The notes: generated by a model from the letters alone, not told the origin. Positions 1-8,147 are shown, counted from the stretch's first letter. The stretch is 10,641 nucleotides of DNA from an uncultured Verrucomicrobiota bacterium (GCA_903930165.1 CAIYXO010000725.1:1-10641); one strand, 5' to 3'. Numbers and translations are program-made.

Positions 1-1532
1 CCCTGGCCGAAGTTGCTGCCCTGCCAGAACAGGTCGCCGTCGTCGGAGTTGGCCGTGGAGCTGGTCTGCAGCAGCGAGGCCGCGCCGGCGCCGCTGGTCG
101 CGACGAACACGTCCATGATGAGGGTGTACTGGTTGACCCGGGTGCCGCCGCCGTTCGGGGCGATGCCGTGGGTCATGACGTAGCCGATGCGGCGGTCCAG
201 GGTGCCCGGGACGCGCATCACGAGGGCGTCGCCGCCCGGAAGGGCCGGCAGGCTGAACGAGCTGGCCGAGCCGAACGCGGTCTTGTCCTCGGCGGTCCCG
301 GAGGGTCCGTCGAAGGTGGGATCGAAGTAGCTCAGGGCGGTGCCGACCGTCGCGGCCAGGTTGCCGGAGTCGAAGTCCCACTGGCCGGCCACCGTGGTGG
401 AGGAGCCGCCCGTGGTGATGATCTTGAAGCCCCAGCTGTTGGTGCGCCGGACCGAGGCGGAATCCGCGTAGGTCAGCTGCACCGCGTTGTCCACCGTGGT
501 GCGGGTGGAGTTCGGGTTGTAGGTCAGGCTGACCTTGTCGCCGGTCTTGACCAGCGACTGCGGGGTGACGGGGGTGCCGTTGAGCGAGAGGCCCACGCCC
601 GAGGTCGCGACGGTGGAGGTGCCGTCGATGATCACCGCGGTGATCGGGGTCGAGGCGGAGACGCCCTCGGAGCCCGGGGACGGCGTGACCTCACCCACGT
701 ACGGGGAGAAGGGCGCGGTGCTGGCCGAGTCGACGTAGGATTCGATGGCGCGGGAGTCGGCCGGGTCGTTGACGAGGATGCGCTCGCCGCCCTCGGTGAC
801 CGTGTACCACTGGAGATTCGCGCCGCGGGCGGTCTGCCAGTAGACGAGGCGGAACGGATACACGCCGGCGACCGGGGCGTTCACGGCCCACTGGTTCTCG
901 TTGCGCTGGTTGGACTGGAACGGACGCGAATTGCGCTCGTACTCGCCGACCTTCGTCGCGAAGAAGTCGCGCGGGTTCGCGCCGACGTACACGGCGTAGG
1001 AGTCGTCGTCGTTCACGTCGGTGCGGTCCGCCGACACGCTGGTGCCGAACACGGTCACGCCGGCGGGGAGCTTGAGGAAGCCGACGACCTCGACCGCGAA
1101 GTTGTTGTAGCCGCCCGCGGTTCCCGGGATGCCGGGAAAGGGAGCCGGCGGGAACGAGGTCAGCAGGTTGCCGTCGATGTCGGTCACGTCGACCGTGTTG
1201 CCGGTGCCATCGGGGTCGTTGACGAAGTTGATGGTGTCGACCGAGTAGGCGCCGACGGGCCGGGTCAGGGAACCGGCGATCGCCTCATTCGGGACCAGGA
1301 CGCCGTTGGTGTCGGTGAGCGTGCCGTTGATCTGGCGCAGCGCGCGGACGGAGTTGTTCGCCAAGGGCGGCTCGGCCGGTCCCTGGAGGCTGCGGAGGAC
1401 GAATCCGCGCGTGGTGGATCCCGTGGCCGGCAATGAGGCCGTGGTCGGGAGTGTGTTGGTGGTGATGGCGGCTTCAGCTACCGAGAAGGCAAGCAAGCCG
1501 GCCAACGGAACGAATGTTCGTTGGAGGTTCAT
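1..1532 (-). CDS. Secreted PA14-like / Ig-like / concanavalin-like protein, C-terminus beyond the window
   Basis: The minus-strand frame from the ATG at 1532 stays open for 510 codons to the window edge, so the C-terminus is missing. Residues 1-21 look like a Sec signal peptide: Arg5, a hydrophobic stretch from about 7 to 19, and a likely AEA cleavage site at 19-21. Residues about 140-245 resemble a PA14-type beta domain, ending with an AGVYPFRLVYW segment and ANLQWYTV. Residues about 275-368 look Ig-like, beginning SPYVGEVTPSPGSEGVS. From about 375 onward (GQWDFDSGNLAATVG, then DALVMRVPG) the pattern is concanavalin/LamG-like. Strong third-position GC bias supports coding. No catalytic motif is visible; I infer an exported, surface or extracellular carbohydrate-binding or structural protein. 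No clear Shine-Dalgarno precedes the ATG. It lies 247 bases downstream of the DUF1501 gene on the same strand and probably has its own promoter. Domain names are by eye; the coding call is firm. Confidence 0.85.
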   Translation of the reverse strand, partial: MNLQRTFVPLAGLLAFSVAEAAITTNTLPTTASLPATGSTTRGFVLRSLQGPAEPPLANNSVRALRQINGTLTDTNGVLVPNEAIAGSLTRPVGAYSVDTINFVNDPDGTGNTVDVTDIDGNLLTSFPPAPFPGIPGTAGGYNNFAVEVVGFLKLPAGVTVFGTSVSADRTDVNDDDSYAVYVGANPRDFFATKVGEYERNSRPFQSNQRNENQWAVNAPVAGVYPFRLVYWQTARGANLQWYTVTEGGERILVNDPADSRAIESYVDSASTAPFSPYVGEVTPSPGSEGVSASTPITAVIIDGTSTVATSGVGLSLNGTPVTPQSLVKTGDKVSLTYNPNSTRTTVDNAVQLTYADSASVRRTNSWGFKIITTGGSSTTVAGQWDFDSGNLAATVGTALSYFDPTFDGPSGTAEDKTAFGSASSFSLPALPGGDALVMRVPGTLDRRIGYVMTHGIAPNGGGTRVNQYTLIMDVFVATSGAGAASLLQTSSTANSDDGDLFWQGSNFGQ

Positions 1533-1611
1533 AGATGGGACTCTGACTGAACATAACCCCTATCCCTGTGCGAGGTCCGAGTCCAGCGCTGGTCCGCCGG
1601 CGGCACCGGAT

Positions 1612-1627
1612 TGTGACGCGAATCACA
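1612..1627. promoter_or_regulatory. CRP/FNR-like dyad upstream of the secreted-protein gene
   Basis: TGTGA-CGCGAA-TCACA is an exact match to the TGTGA-N6-TCACA core recognised by CRP-family regulators. It lies 80-95 bases upstream of the ATG at 1532. A weak -10-like hexamer (TATGTT on the minus strand, 1555-1550) would place the dyad about 75 bases upstream of a start site, a plausible activator distance. Binding by a CRP homologue is inference; no regulator gene is in the window. Confidence 0.5.
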
Positions 1628-1634
1628 CCCCGGC

Positions 1635-1650
1635 TGGTATTCAGATACCA
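1635..1650. promoter_or_regulatory. Second 16-base dyad next to the CRP-like site
   Basis: TGGTAT-TCAG-ATACCA has perfect six-base arms. Its centre is 23 bases from the centre of the CRP-like dyad, about two helical turns, so two proteins could sit on the same DNA face. I do not recognise the regulator. A short hairpin in RNA is the alternative. Confidence 0.4.
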
Positions 1651-1690
1651 TTCCGCACGCAGAATCGCCCTAGCGCATTTTGGACGTATG

Positions 1691-1746
1691 TGGACTCCGG
1701 CCGCCGTGGCCGGCCCGGCTCGAAGAGCCGGCTCCTTCGGTGTCCA
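1691..1746. repeat. 56-base element with two hairpins inside an outer stem
   Basis: An outer arm TGGAC (1691-1695) pairs with GTCCA (1742-1746). Inside are two perfect hairpins: CCGGCC-gccgt-GGCCGG (1697-1713) and CCGGCTC-gaa-GAGCCGG (1715-1731). The predicted fold is a three-way junction. It lies 34 bases beyond the DUF1501 stop codon, in the 3' untranslated part of that operon. No T-run follows on the minus strand, so it is not a standard intrinsic terminator. It could be a REP-like element, an mRNA 3'-end stabiliser or a factor-dependent stop. Confidence 0.5.
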
Positions 1747-1779
1747 GCGACCCAAGGAGCCCTGGTTGCTTGGCCGCGG

Positions 1780-3243
1780 TCAGCCGATGAGTTCCCGCAC
1801 CACCCGGGTTTCCTCCACCCCGGTGAGCCGCTGGTCCAGGCCCTGGTAGCGGTAGGTGAAGCGCCGGTGGTCGCGGCCCAGCAGTTGCAGCACGGTGGCG
1901 TGGAAGTCCCGGATGTGGACGGGGTTCTCGACGATGTTGTACGCGAACTCGTCGGTGGCCCCATAGACCGTGCCGCCCTTGGCGCCACCTCCCGCCATCC
2001 ACATGGAGAAGCAGCGCGGATGGTGGTCGCGACCGTAGTTCTCCCGGGACAGTCCGCCCTGGCTGTAGATGGTGCGTCCGAACTCCCCGCCCCAGATGAT
2101 CAGGGTCTCGTCGAAGAGCCCCCGCCGCTTCAGGTCCTGGATCAGGCCGTAGCAGGCCTGGTCGACGTCCTTGCACTGGGACGGCATGCGTCCGGCGACG
2201 TTGCCGTGGTGATCCCAGTTGTTGTGGTAGACCTGCACGAAACGGACGCCGCGTTCGACCAACCGCCGGGCAAGCAGCGCGGTGTGGGCGAAGGAGCCCG
2301 GCTTGCGGGCCTGTTCGCCGTAGAGTTCGTAGGTCGAGTCGGGCTCCCCGGTCACCGCGGTCAGCTCCGGGACGCTCGCCTGCATGCGGAAGGCCATCTC
2401 GAACTGCTGGATCCGGGTGTGGGTCTCGGGATCCCCGATCTCGCGGTGGGTGATCTCGTTCAGCCGGTTCAACCCGTCGAGTTGTGCCCGTCGCAGGGAT
2501 TCCGGCACGCCGGGCGGGTTGTTGATGAACAGGATCGGATCGCCGCCGCTGCGGAAGGACACGCCGGCGTGTTCGCCGGGAAGGTAGCCGCTGGACCATA
2601 GCCGTGCCGAGATGGCCTGGATCTGCTCCTTGTTGGTCGGCTCCGCCACCAGCACCACGAACGCCGGCAGGTTCTCGTTCAGCGAGCCCAGCCCGTAGCT
2701 GACCCACGACCCCATGCAGGGCCGCCCGGTCACCTGGTTGCCCGTCTGCATCGCCGAGATCGCCGGCTCGTGGTTGATCGCCTCCGTGTGCATCGAACGG
2801 ATCAGGCAGATGTCGTCCACCACCTTCGACGTCCACGGCAGGAGCTCGGAGTTCATCCACAGCCCGTTCGAACCGACCTGGGAGAAGCGGAACTTGGACG
2901 GCGCGATCGGGAACCGCGACTGGCCCGAGGTCATCGTGGTCAACCGCTGGCCGTTGCGCACGGACTCCGGCAGGTCCTTGTCGTACCAGTCCGCCATCTT
3001 CGGCTTGTGGTCCCAGAGGTCCATCTGGGAAGGCCCGCCCACCATGTGGAGGTAGATGATGTGCTTGGCCTTGGCCGGGAAGTGGGAGGCGTGCCTGGCC
3101 GTGGCGGCGGCGTCCTCGCCCAGCAGGCGTCCGGCGGATCCGCCCAGCAGGTGCGCCAACGCCGCGTGGCCCACGACGTTGCGGCCGCGGGCGAAGAACT
3201 GCCGGCGGCTCTCGAGCAGCTTGAAGTCGGGAAGCAGGTTCAT
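1780..3243 (-). CDS. DUF1501 family exported protein
   Basis: This 487-residue protein belongs to the DUF1501 family, which has an alkaline phosphatase/sulfatase-like fold and is abundant in Planctomycetota and Verrucomicrobiota. Family landmarks are HMVGGPSQMDLWDHKP (66-81), NNWDHHGN (341-348), WGGEFGRT (384-391) and GRDHHP (404-409) followed by MAGGGAKGG (416-424). The His- and Asp-rich motifs could bind metal, but I cannot name a substrate. The N-terminus has SRRQFF (12-17) followed by a modest hydrophobic stretch, consistent with a Tat signal and export of a folded protein. Length is normal for the family and no break is visible. It starts 34 bases after the stop of the cytochrome c/DUF1553 gene, so the two are probably co-transcribed. 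This pairing is a recurrent one in these phyla; its function is not established. Confidence 0.93.
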   Translation of the reverse strand: MNLLPDFKLLESRRQFFARGRNVVGHAALAHLLGGSAGRLLGEDAAATARHASHFPAKAKHIIYLHMVGGPSQMDLWDHKPKMADWYDKDLPESVRNGQRLTTMTSGQSRFPIAPSKFRFSQVGSNGLWMNSELLPWTSKVVDDICLIRSMHTEAINHEPAISAMQTGNQVTGRPCMGSWVSYGLGSLNENLPAFVVLVAEPTNKEQIQAISARLWSSGYLPGEHAGVSFRSGGDPILFINNPPGVPESLRRAQLDGLNRLNEITHREIGDPETHTRIQQFEMAFRMQASVPELTAVTGEPDSTYELYGEQARKPGSFAHTALLARRLVERGVRFVQVYHNNWDHHGNVAGRMPSQCKDVDQACYGLIQDLKRRGLFDETLIIWGGEFGRTIYSQGGLSRENYGRDHHPRCFSMWMAGGGAKGGTVYGATDEFAYNIVENPVHIRDFHATVLQLLGRDHRRFTYRYQGLDQRLTGVEETRVVRELIG

Positions 3244-3277
3244 GGTCGGGTCGTGCGGTCTCCGTGGGGTCGTCCGG

Positions 3278-6200
3278 TCACTTGTTCAGGGCCTCGTCCA
3301 GGTTGAGCATCTGGTTGGCAACCAGCGTCAGCGCCGCCCAACGCGCCGCGGGAAGGGCCGGATCCGGCCGGGATTCGCCGACGGACAGGAGCTTCCGGGC
3401 CTCCTCCGGGTTGGCGGAATAGAAGGCCTCGAGTTCGCCGAATCCGGCGGAAACCACCGTGCGTTCCTCCGGGCGCAGAGGCCGGGCGAGCACCCGCGCG
3501 GAGAGCGCGTCGAGCACCCGGTCGGCATCGGATCCCCCGTGACGCAGGCCGAGGGCGGCCAGGTGGCGTGCGGCCTCGACCAGCTGCGGGTCGTTCAGCG
3601 TGGCCAACGCCTGGAGCGGCGTGTTGGTGCGCTCGCGCCGGACCGTGCAGGTCTCGCGGCTGGGGGCGTTGAAGACCTCCATCGAGGCCGGAGGCGAGGC
3701 CCGCTTCCAGAACGTGTACATCGACCTCCGGTACAGCGCCTCGCCCGTCTCGCGCTGGTAGCGCTTGGTGTTGCTCTCCGGCATGGCCACCGCCTCCCAC
3801 ACCCCGTCGGGCTGGTAGGGCTTCACGCTCGGTCCCCCGACCCGACGCACCAGCAGCCCCGCCGCTGCCAACGCCTGGTCGCGCACCATCTCGGCGTCCA
3901 TCCGGAACCGCGGTCCGCGGCTCAACAGCCGGTTGCCCGGATCCTTCTCGAGCTTCTCCGGCGTCGACACGGCCGACTGCCGGTACGCCGAGGACATGAC
4001 CATCTGCTTGAACAGCCGCTTCACGTCCCAGCCGTGCTCCATGAAGTCCACGGCGAGCCAGTCCAGCAGCTCCGGATTCGACGGGACCTCGCCCATGATG
4101 CCGAAGTCCTCCGCCGTGCGGACGATTCCCACTCCGAAGACCTCCGACCAGAACCGGTTCACCGTCACCCGCGCGGTGAGCGGGTTCTCCGGCGAGACCA
4201 GCCATCGGGCCAGGCCGAGACGGTTGCCCGGCGCCCCGGCGGGCAGCGGGTTCAACGCGGTGAACACCGCCGCCTTCACCGTGTCCCGCTTCTGGTCGTA
4301 CTGCCCCCGGAACAACACCTGCGCCATCGGCTCGGAATCGGACTTCTCGATCTGCACGTGGCTGACCGGGTTCCGCGAACGGATCTCGTCCCGCTCCCGT
4401 TCCAATCGCACCAGCGCCGTCCGCGCCTCCTGGAAGGGCACGAACCCGGCGAGGAAGTCGTCGAACAAGGCCTTCCGTTCCTCGGGCTTCCACGAGGCCA
4501 ACGGGGTCGAGAGCATCGTCCGCAGGTTCTCCAGCGCGGCCAGCGCCCGGACTTCCTGCCCGGACAACGCCCGGTCATAGAGCCGCACCTCCTGGAGGCC
4601 GCCGCCGCGGAAGGGGTCCGACTGGCTCCGCCGCGCCAAGGTGAACGGAACCGTCGTCCGGATCGTCCCCCGGACCCGGTCCGGACCCGCCTCCAGCTCC
4701 ATCGACGTGCCGTCCACGTACACGCGGACGCCGTCCGCCCGTCCCGTCCCGTCGCAGGTCACCAGCACGTGCTGCCAGGCGCCCTTCTTCGCCGGACGTT
4801 GCTTCGTCCGGACCTTCATCGCGTTGCCCGGCCATTCGTTGACGAAGTGGGCCCCGAAGGCGCCGTTCTCGTACCAGAGGTCCCATCCGCGGAAGGCCTT
4901 CGAGGTGTCCATCCGGGCCATCAGCGAGCCCGTGTCCTTGTAGTCCTTCGGGACGAAGACCCAGCCGCCGAAGGAGAACGGTCGGCCCAGGTCGAAGTCG
5001 CCCGCCCCGTTGATCTCCACCGACGCGCCGTCGTCGAACGTCGGCCCCACCCGGGTCCGGCCGGCGGCGTTCCACGCGGCTTTCCCGGTGAGATCCCAGC
5101 GGCTTTCCCGGCCCGCCACCACGCCGGAGACCTGCGTTCCTTGTCCTTCCTCCAACGGAAGCCGCGTCTGCAATCCCTCCTTCAGTCCCGCCTCGATGGC
5201 CGCCGGATCCAGTTCCGCGACCCAGGATTGGAACGCGGGCTCAGCCTCGGTCCGACGCCGATCCACCATGTTTTTCGCGGTTTCGATCTGTTTGGGAAGG
5301 GCCTCCCAACGCGTCTTCTCCACCGGGTCTTTCACCACAACCACGCTGGGGTTGGAGTCCTTCACGTTCCCGTCGAAGCCCGGCTGACGCGTGTTCCGGA
5401 AGAACGCCGCCATCGAGTAGAAGTCGCGCTGCGAGATCGGGTCGAACTTGTGGTCGTGGCAGGCGGAACAGTTCGCGGTCAGTCCCAGCCACACCCACGA
5501 GGTCGTCGTGACCCGGTCGTTCGCGTAGTTCGCGAGGTTCTCCTCCTCGATGGTTCCACCCTCGTTGGTGGTCATGTTGCACCGGTGGAAGCCGGTCGCG
5601 ATCTTCTGTTCCTCGGTCGCCCCGGGCAGCAGGTCGCCCGCGATCTGGTCGACCGTGAACCGGTCGAACGGCTGGTTTCGGTTGAAGGCGTCCACCACCC
5701 AGTCCCGGTAGGGCCACATCTCCCGGTAGTTGTCGAAATGCAGCCCGTGCGTGTCGGCGTACCGCGCCGCATCCAGCCAATACCGCCCCCGATGCTCGCC
5801 CCACGCCGGCGAATCCAACAGCCGGTCCACCAGACGCTCATAGGCGTCCTCCCGCGTGTCCGAGACGAAGGACTCCACGAGCGAAGGTTCCGGCGGAAGG
5901 CCGGTGAGATCGAACGCGGCGCGGCGCGCCAAGGTCCTCCTGTCCGCCTCCGGCGCCGGCTTCAGCCCCTTTGATTCCAAGGTGGCGAGCACGAACGCAT
6001 CCAGGGGCGTCCGCACCCAGGCCGCGTCCCCGACCGCCGGCAGCGGCGCCTTCTCCGGTTTCAGGAACGACCAGTGCGGCTGCCACGGTGCCCCCTCCTT
6101 GATCCAGCGCTGGACCAGTTCCTTCTGCGCCGGCTTCAACTCCTTGTGCGAGTCGGGCGGCGGCATGAGGTCGTCGGCGTCGGTCGTGATCAGCCGCTGC

Positions 6201-6484
6201 CACAAGGGACTCCTGTCCGGATCGCCGGCAACCACCGCAGGCCCACGCTTCGCCGTCGCCGCGAAGAAGCCTTCCTTGGTGTCCAGCCGCAACCCGGCCT
6301 TGCGCGTGCCGGGATCCGGCCCATGGCAGTGGAAGCAGGCGTCCGAAAGGATCGGACGGATGTCGCGGTTGAACCGCACCGCCTCGCCGCGGCCGGCGGG
6401 CGCGGAGCCCAGGGCGAGCACCACGGCCAAGGCCACGGGCCAGCGGAGTCGGACGGAAGTCGGATTCGTGGACGGAACCTTCAT
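3278..6484 (-). CDS. Planctomycete-type cytochrome c / DUF1549 / LamG / DUF1553 protein
   Basis: This 1068-residue exported protein begins with a signal peptide (hydrophobic core about 15-28, small residues before 35). Next is a PSCyt1-type cytochrome c domain: CFHCH (50-54) is a CxxCH haem site, and Met107 in LMPPP may be the distal ligand. DUF1549 follows (about 160-370) with a second CxxCH, CSACH (339-343), inside the family's typical CHDHKFDP context. Residues about 455-650 form a LamG/concanavalin-like insertion, including FSFGGWVF, a WQHVLV strand and VRVYVDG. DUF1553 occupies about 745-1045, with RLGLARWL, NRFW and NTPLQALATLNDPQ. Covalent haem points to a redox role outside the cytoplasm; the LamG insert suggests glycan binding. 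Both roles are inferred. It heads a likely operon with the DUF1501 gene. The gene is intact and strongly GC-biased. No clear Shine-Dalgarno sequence precedes the ATG, which the signal peptide supports. Confidence 0.94.
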   Translation of the reverse strand: MKVPSTNPTSVRLRWPVALAVVLALGSAPAGRGEAVRFNRDIRPILSDACFHCHGPDPGTRKAGLRLDTKEGFFAATAKRGPAVVAGDPDRSPLWQRLITTDADDLMPPPDSHKELKPAQKELVQRWIKEGAPWQPHWSFLKPEKAPLPAVGDAAWVRTPLDAFVLATLESKGLKPAPEADRRTLARRAAFDLTGLPPEPSLVESFVSDTREDAYERLVDRLLDSPAWGEHRGRYWLDAARYADTHGLHFDNYREMWPYRDWVVDAFNRNQPFDRFTVDQIAGDLLPGATEEQKIATGFHRCNMTTNEGGTIEEENLANYANDRVTTTSWVWLGLTANCSACHDHKFDPISQRDFYSMAAFFRNTRQPGFDGNVKDSNPSVVVVKDPVEKTRWEALPKQIETAKNMVDRRRTEAEPAFQSWVAELDPAAIEAGLKEGLQTRLPLEEGQGTQVSGVVAGRESRWDLTGKAAWNAAGRTRVGPTFDDGASVEINGAGDFDLGRPFSFGGWVFVPKDYKDTGSLMARMDTSKAFRGWDLWYENGAFGAHFVNEWPGNAMKVRTKQRPAKKGAWQHVLVTCDGTGRADGVRVYVDGTSMELEAGPDRVRGTIRTTVPFTLARRSQSDPFRGGGLQEVRLYDRALSGQEVRALAALENLRTMLSTPLASWKPEERKALFDDFLAGFVPFQEARTALVRLERERDEIRSRNPVSHVQIEKSDSEPMAQVLFRGQYDQKRDTVKAAVFTALNPLPAGAPGNRLGLARWLVSPENPLTARVTVNRFWSEVFGVGIVRTAEDFGIMGEVPSNPELLDWLAVDFMEHGWDVKRLFKQMVMSSAYRQSAVSTPEKLEKDPGNRLLSRGPRFRMDAEMVRDQALAAAGLLVRRVGGPSVKPYQPDGVWEAVAMPESNTKRYQRETGEALYRRSMYTFWKRASPPASMEVFNAPSRETCTVRRERTNTPLQALATLNDPQLVEAARHLAALGLRHGGSDADRVLDALSARVLARPLRPEERTVVSAGFGELEAFYSANPEEARKLLSVGESRPDPALPAARWAALTLVANQMLNLDEALNK

Positions 6485-6631
6485 GGGGACAGGACGGACA
6501 ATACCCCGCGGACGCCGGCGGAACAGCCGGGATTCGACGCCGATTCGGATCCTTTCCGATCAAAAATTGTGGAAGGGGTGACACGGATCCCGAGGATTCC
6601 TCATCTCGGATTCCCGATCTCCCGCTGGTGG

Positions 6632-6651
6632 CCGCGGCTGCCAAGCCGCGG
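6632..6651. repeat. REP-like hairpin
   Basis: CCGCGGCT-gcca-AGCCGCGG is a perfect eight-base stem with a four-base loop, followed by TCTGG. The hairpins at 8213-8232 and 9275-9292 are followed by CCTGG and TTTGG at the same place, suggesting one family with a YYTGG tail. Family membership is inference from three examples. Confidence 0.5.
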
Positions 6652-6920
6652 TCTGGCATCCGTTGCCGGTCCCGGACCCGGAAACGGATCTCACGCAAAT
6701 GCGCCAAGGCGCCAACAGGACGCAGGCTCCGAAGCGGCGATGGCTCGACTGCAGGTCGGTGTCCGGTCATGCCACTGGAAACCCGCGGTTTCCTCCCGAC
6801 CCGTTTGCGGCTTTGCGGCCTTTCGTGCCGGTTCATTGTGCGGGATTGGCTCGGATCGCCGTCGGGGCCACGGTCGTGTCTCCGCTTGCGTCGACCGGGC
6901 GCTTGACCAAACTCCGCGCG

Positions 6921-6938
6921 CGCCGTTTTCGAACGGCG
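6921..6938 (+). promoter_or_regulatory. Hairpin just upstream of carA
   Basis: CGCCGTT-TTCG-AACGGCG is a perfect seven-base stem with a TTCG tetraloop, ending 15 bases before the carA ATG, where a ribosome binding site would lie. No Shine-Dalgarno is seen between hairpin and start. If transcription begins upstream of 6921 the hairpin lies in the leader and could affect carA translation; if it begins within it, the hairpin is irrelevant. No T-run follows, so it is not a terminator. Confidence 0.4.
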
Positions 6939-6953
6939 GTTGGTTGCTGAACG

Positions 6954-8114
6954 ATGAACGCGATTCTTGCCCTCGAAGACGGCTCGGTGTTCCGCGGACG
7001 CGGCTTCGGTGCCCGTGCTTCCGCCGCCGGTGAGGTGTGCTTCAACACCTCCATGACCGGCTACCAGGAGATCCTCACCGACCCGTCCTACAAGGGACAG
7101 ATCGTGACGATGACCTACCCGCTCATCGGCAACTACGGCGTCAACGACCAGGACGTCGAGTCCTGGCGCGCCCACTGTGCCGGTTTCGTCATCCGCGAGC
7201 TGAGCCCTATCGTGAGCAATTGGCGCGCGGACCACACGCTTTCCCAGTACCTCGAGAAGTACGGCATTCCCGGCATCCAGGGCATCGACACCCGCGCCTT
7301 GACCAAGAAGCTCCGTGTCCGGGGCGCCCTGGCCGGCTTCCTTTCCACGGAAGAGATCGGCGACGCCGAGGCCGTGGAACGCGCCCGCGGTTGGGGCGGC
7401 ATGGCCGGCAGGAACTACGTCGTCGAGGTCACCCACAAGGAGGCCTTCGCCTGGGATCCGGACGATTCGCAGTCCGCCGCCTTCGCCCTCACCCAGCGCA
7501 ACGGGGAGACGAACGCCCGGAACATCCGCAACCCCCTTCCGCCGGCCGACATCCCGATCGTCGCCTACGACTTCGGGATGAAGTACAACATCCTCCGGCG
7601 CCTGCGCCAGAAGGGCTTCAAGGTCACGGTCGTCCCCGCGGAGACCTCCGCCGCCGACGTGATGAAGCACAAGCCGGCGGGCGTGTTCCTCAGCAACGGA
7701 CCCGGCGATCCGGCGACCCTCGGCGGCATCGTCCGCGAGGTGAAGACGCTGGTGGATTCCGGCATCCCCATCTTCGGCATCTGCCTCGGACACCAGATCC
7801 TCGGCCAGGCGTTCGGCGGGAAGACCTTCAAGCTCAAGTTCGGCCATCGCGGCGGCAACCAGCCGGTGAAGGACTTCGAGAGCGGCAAGGTCGAGATCAC
7901 CTCGCAGAACCACGGTTTCGCCGTGGACGCCGCCTCGCTGCCGTCGGACGTGGCCGTGAACCGGATCAACCTGAACGACCAGACCGTCGAGGGCCTGCGC
8001 CACAAGACGAAGCCCATCTTCTGCGTGCAGTACCATCCCGAGGCCGCCCCGGGTCCCCATGACTCGACCCCGCTCTTCGACGAGTTCCGCCAGGTGATCC
8101 TCGCCAAGGGCTGA
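6954..8114 (+). CDS. carA: Carbamoyl-phosphate synthase small (glutaminase) subunit
   Basis: CarA hydrolyses glutamine and channels ammonia to the CarB subunit, which makes carbamoyl phosphate for pyrimidine and arginine synthesis in the cytoplasm. The 386-residue product matches the family's usual length. The N-terminal CarA domain has FNTSMTGYQEILTDPSY (30-46) and the GIDTRALTKKLR region (110-121). The C-terminal class I glutamine amidotransferase domain has YDFGMKYNILR (205-215), SNGPGDP (247-253), the nucleophile Cys277 in GICLGH, and His361/Glu363 in YHPEAAPGPHDS, so the triad is complete. A linker of about 35 residues between the domains (about 163-200) is rich in Asp, Ser and Asn. The ATG matches the family N-terminus, though no clear Shine-Dalgarno is seen. 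The gene ends at a strong terminator with no carB after it, so carB must be encoded elsewhere. Confidence 0.98.
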   Translation: MNAILALEDGSVFRGRGFGARASAAGEVCFNTSMTGYQEILTDPSYKGQIVTMTYPLIGNYGVNDQDVESWRAHCAGFVIRELSPIVSNWRADHTLSQYLEKYGIPGIQGIDTRALTKKLRVRGALAGFLSTEEIGDAEAVERARGWGGMAGRNYVVEVTHKEAFAWDPDDSQSAAFALTQRNGETNARNIRNPLPPADIPIVAYDFGMKYNILRRLRQKGFKVTVVPAETSAADVMKHKPAGVFLSNGPGDPATLGGIVREVKTLVDSGIPIFGICLGHQILGQAFGGKTFKLKFGHRGGNQPVKDFESGKVEITSQNHGFAVDAASLPSDVAVNRINLNDQTVEGLRHKTKPIFCVQYHPEAAPGPHDSTPLFDEFRQVILAKG

Positions 8115-8147
8115 GTCCCGACGGCGCGGGTTCATTTCCCTTTCGCC

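Larger units (their letters stand above)
6485..6953. other. Divergent intergenic region with REP-like and degenerate repeats
   Basis: These 469 bases separate the divergent DUF1553-family gene and carA and must hold both promoters. No convincing promoter pair is visible; TTGACC at 6903-6908 is a possible -35 for carA, but its -10 is poor. The stretch holds a hairpin at 6632-6651, an eroded GCAA..CGCCAAG repeat fragment at 6695-6713, and a similar fragment in reverse orientation around 6803-6835 (TTTGCGGCTTTGCGGCC). Open frames here look like chance GC-rich frames, not genes. Confidence 0.6.

Noticed and set aside
1474..1755. Small minus-strand ORF starting upstream of the secreted-protein start
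   Set aside because: It overlaps the start of the large secreted-protein frame, spans the dyads and foldable element, and has no recognisable protein features.
3056..5974. A 972-codon open frame on the plus strand
   Set aside because: It is antisense to the clearly assigned DUF1549/DUF1553 gene. Its composition (Arg, Gly, Pro, His, Val) is what third-position GC bias produces on the opposite strand, and no domain is recognisable.
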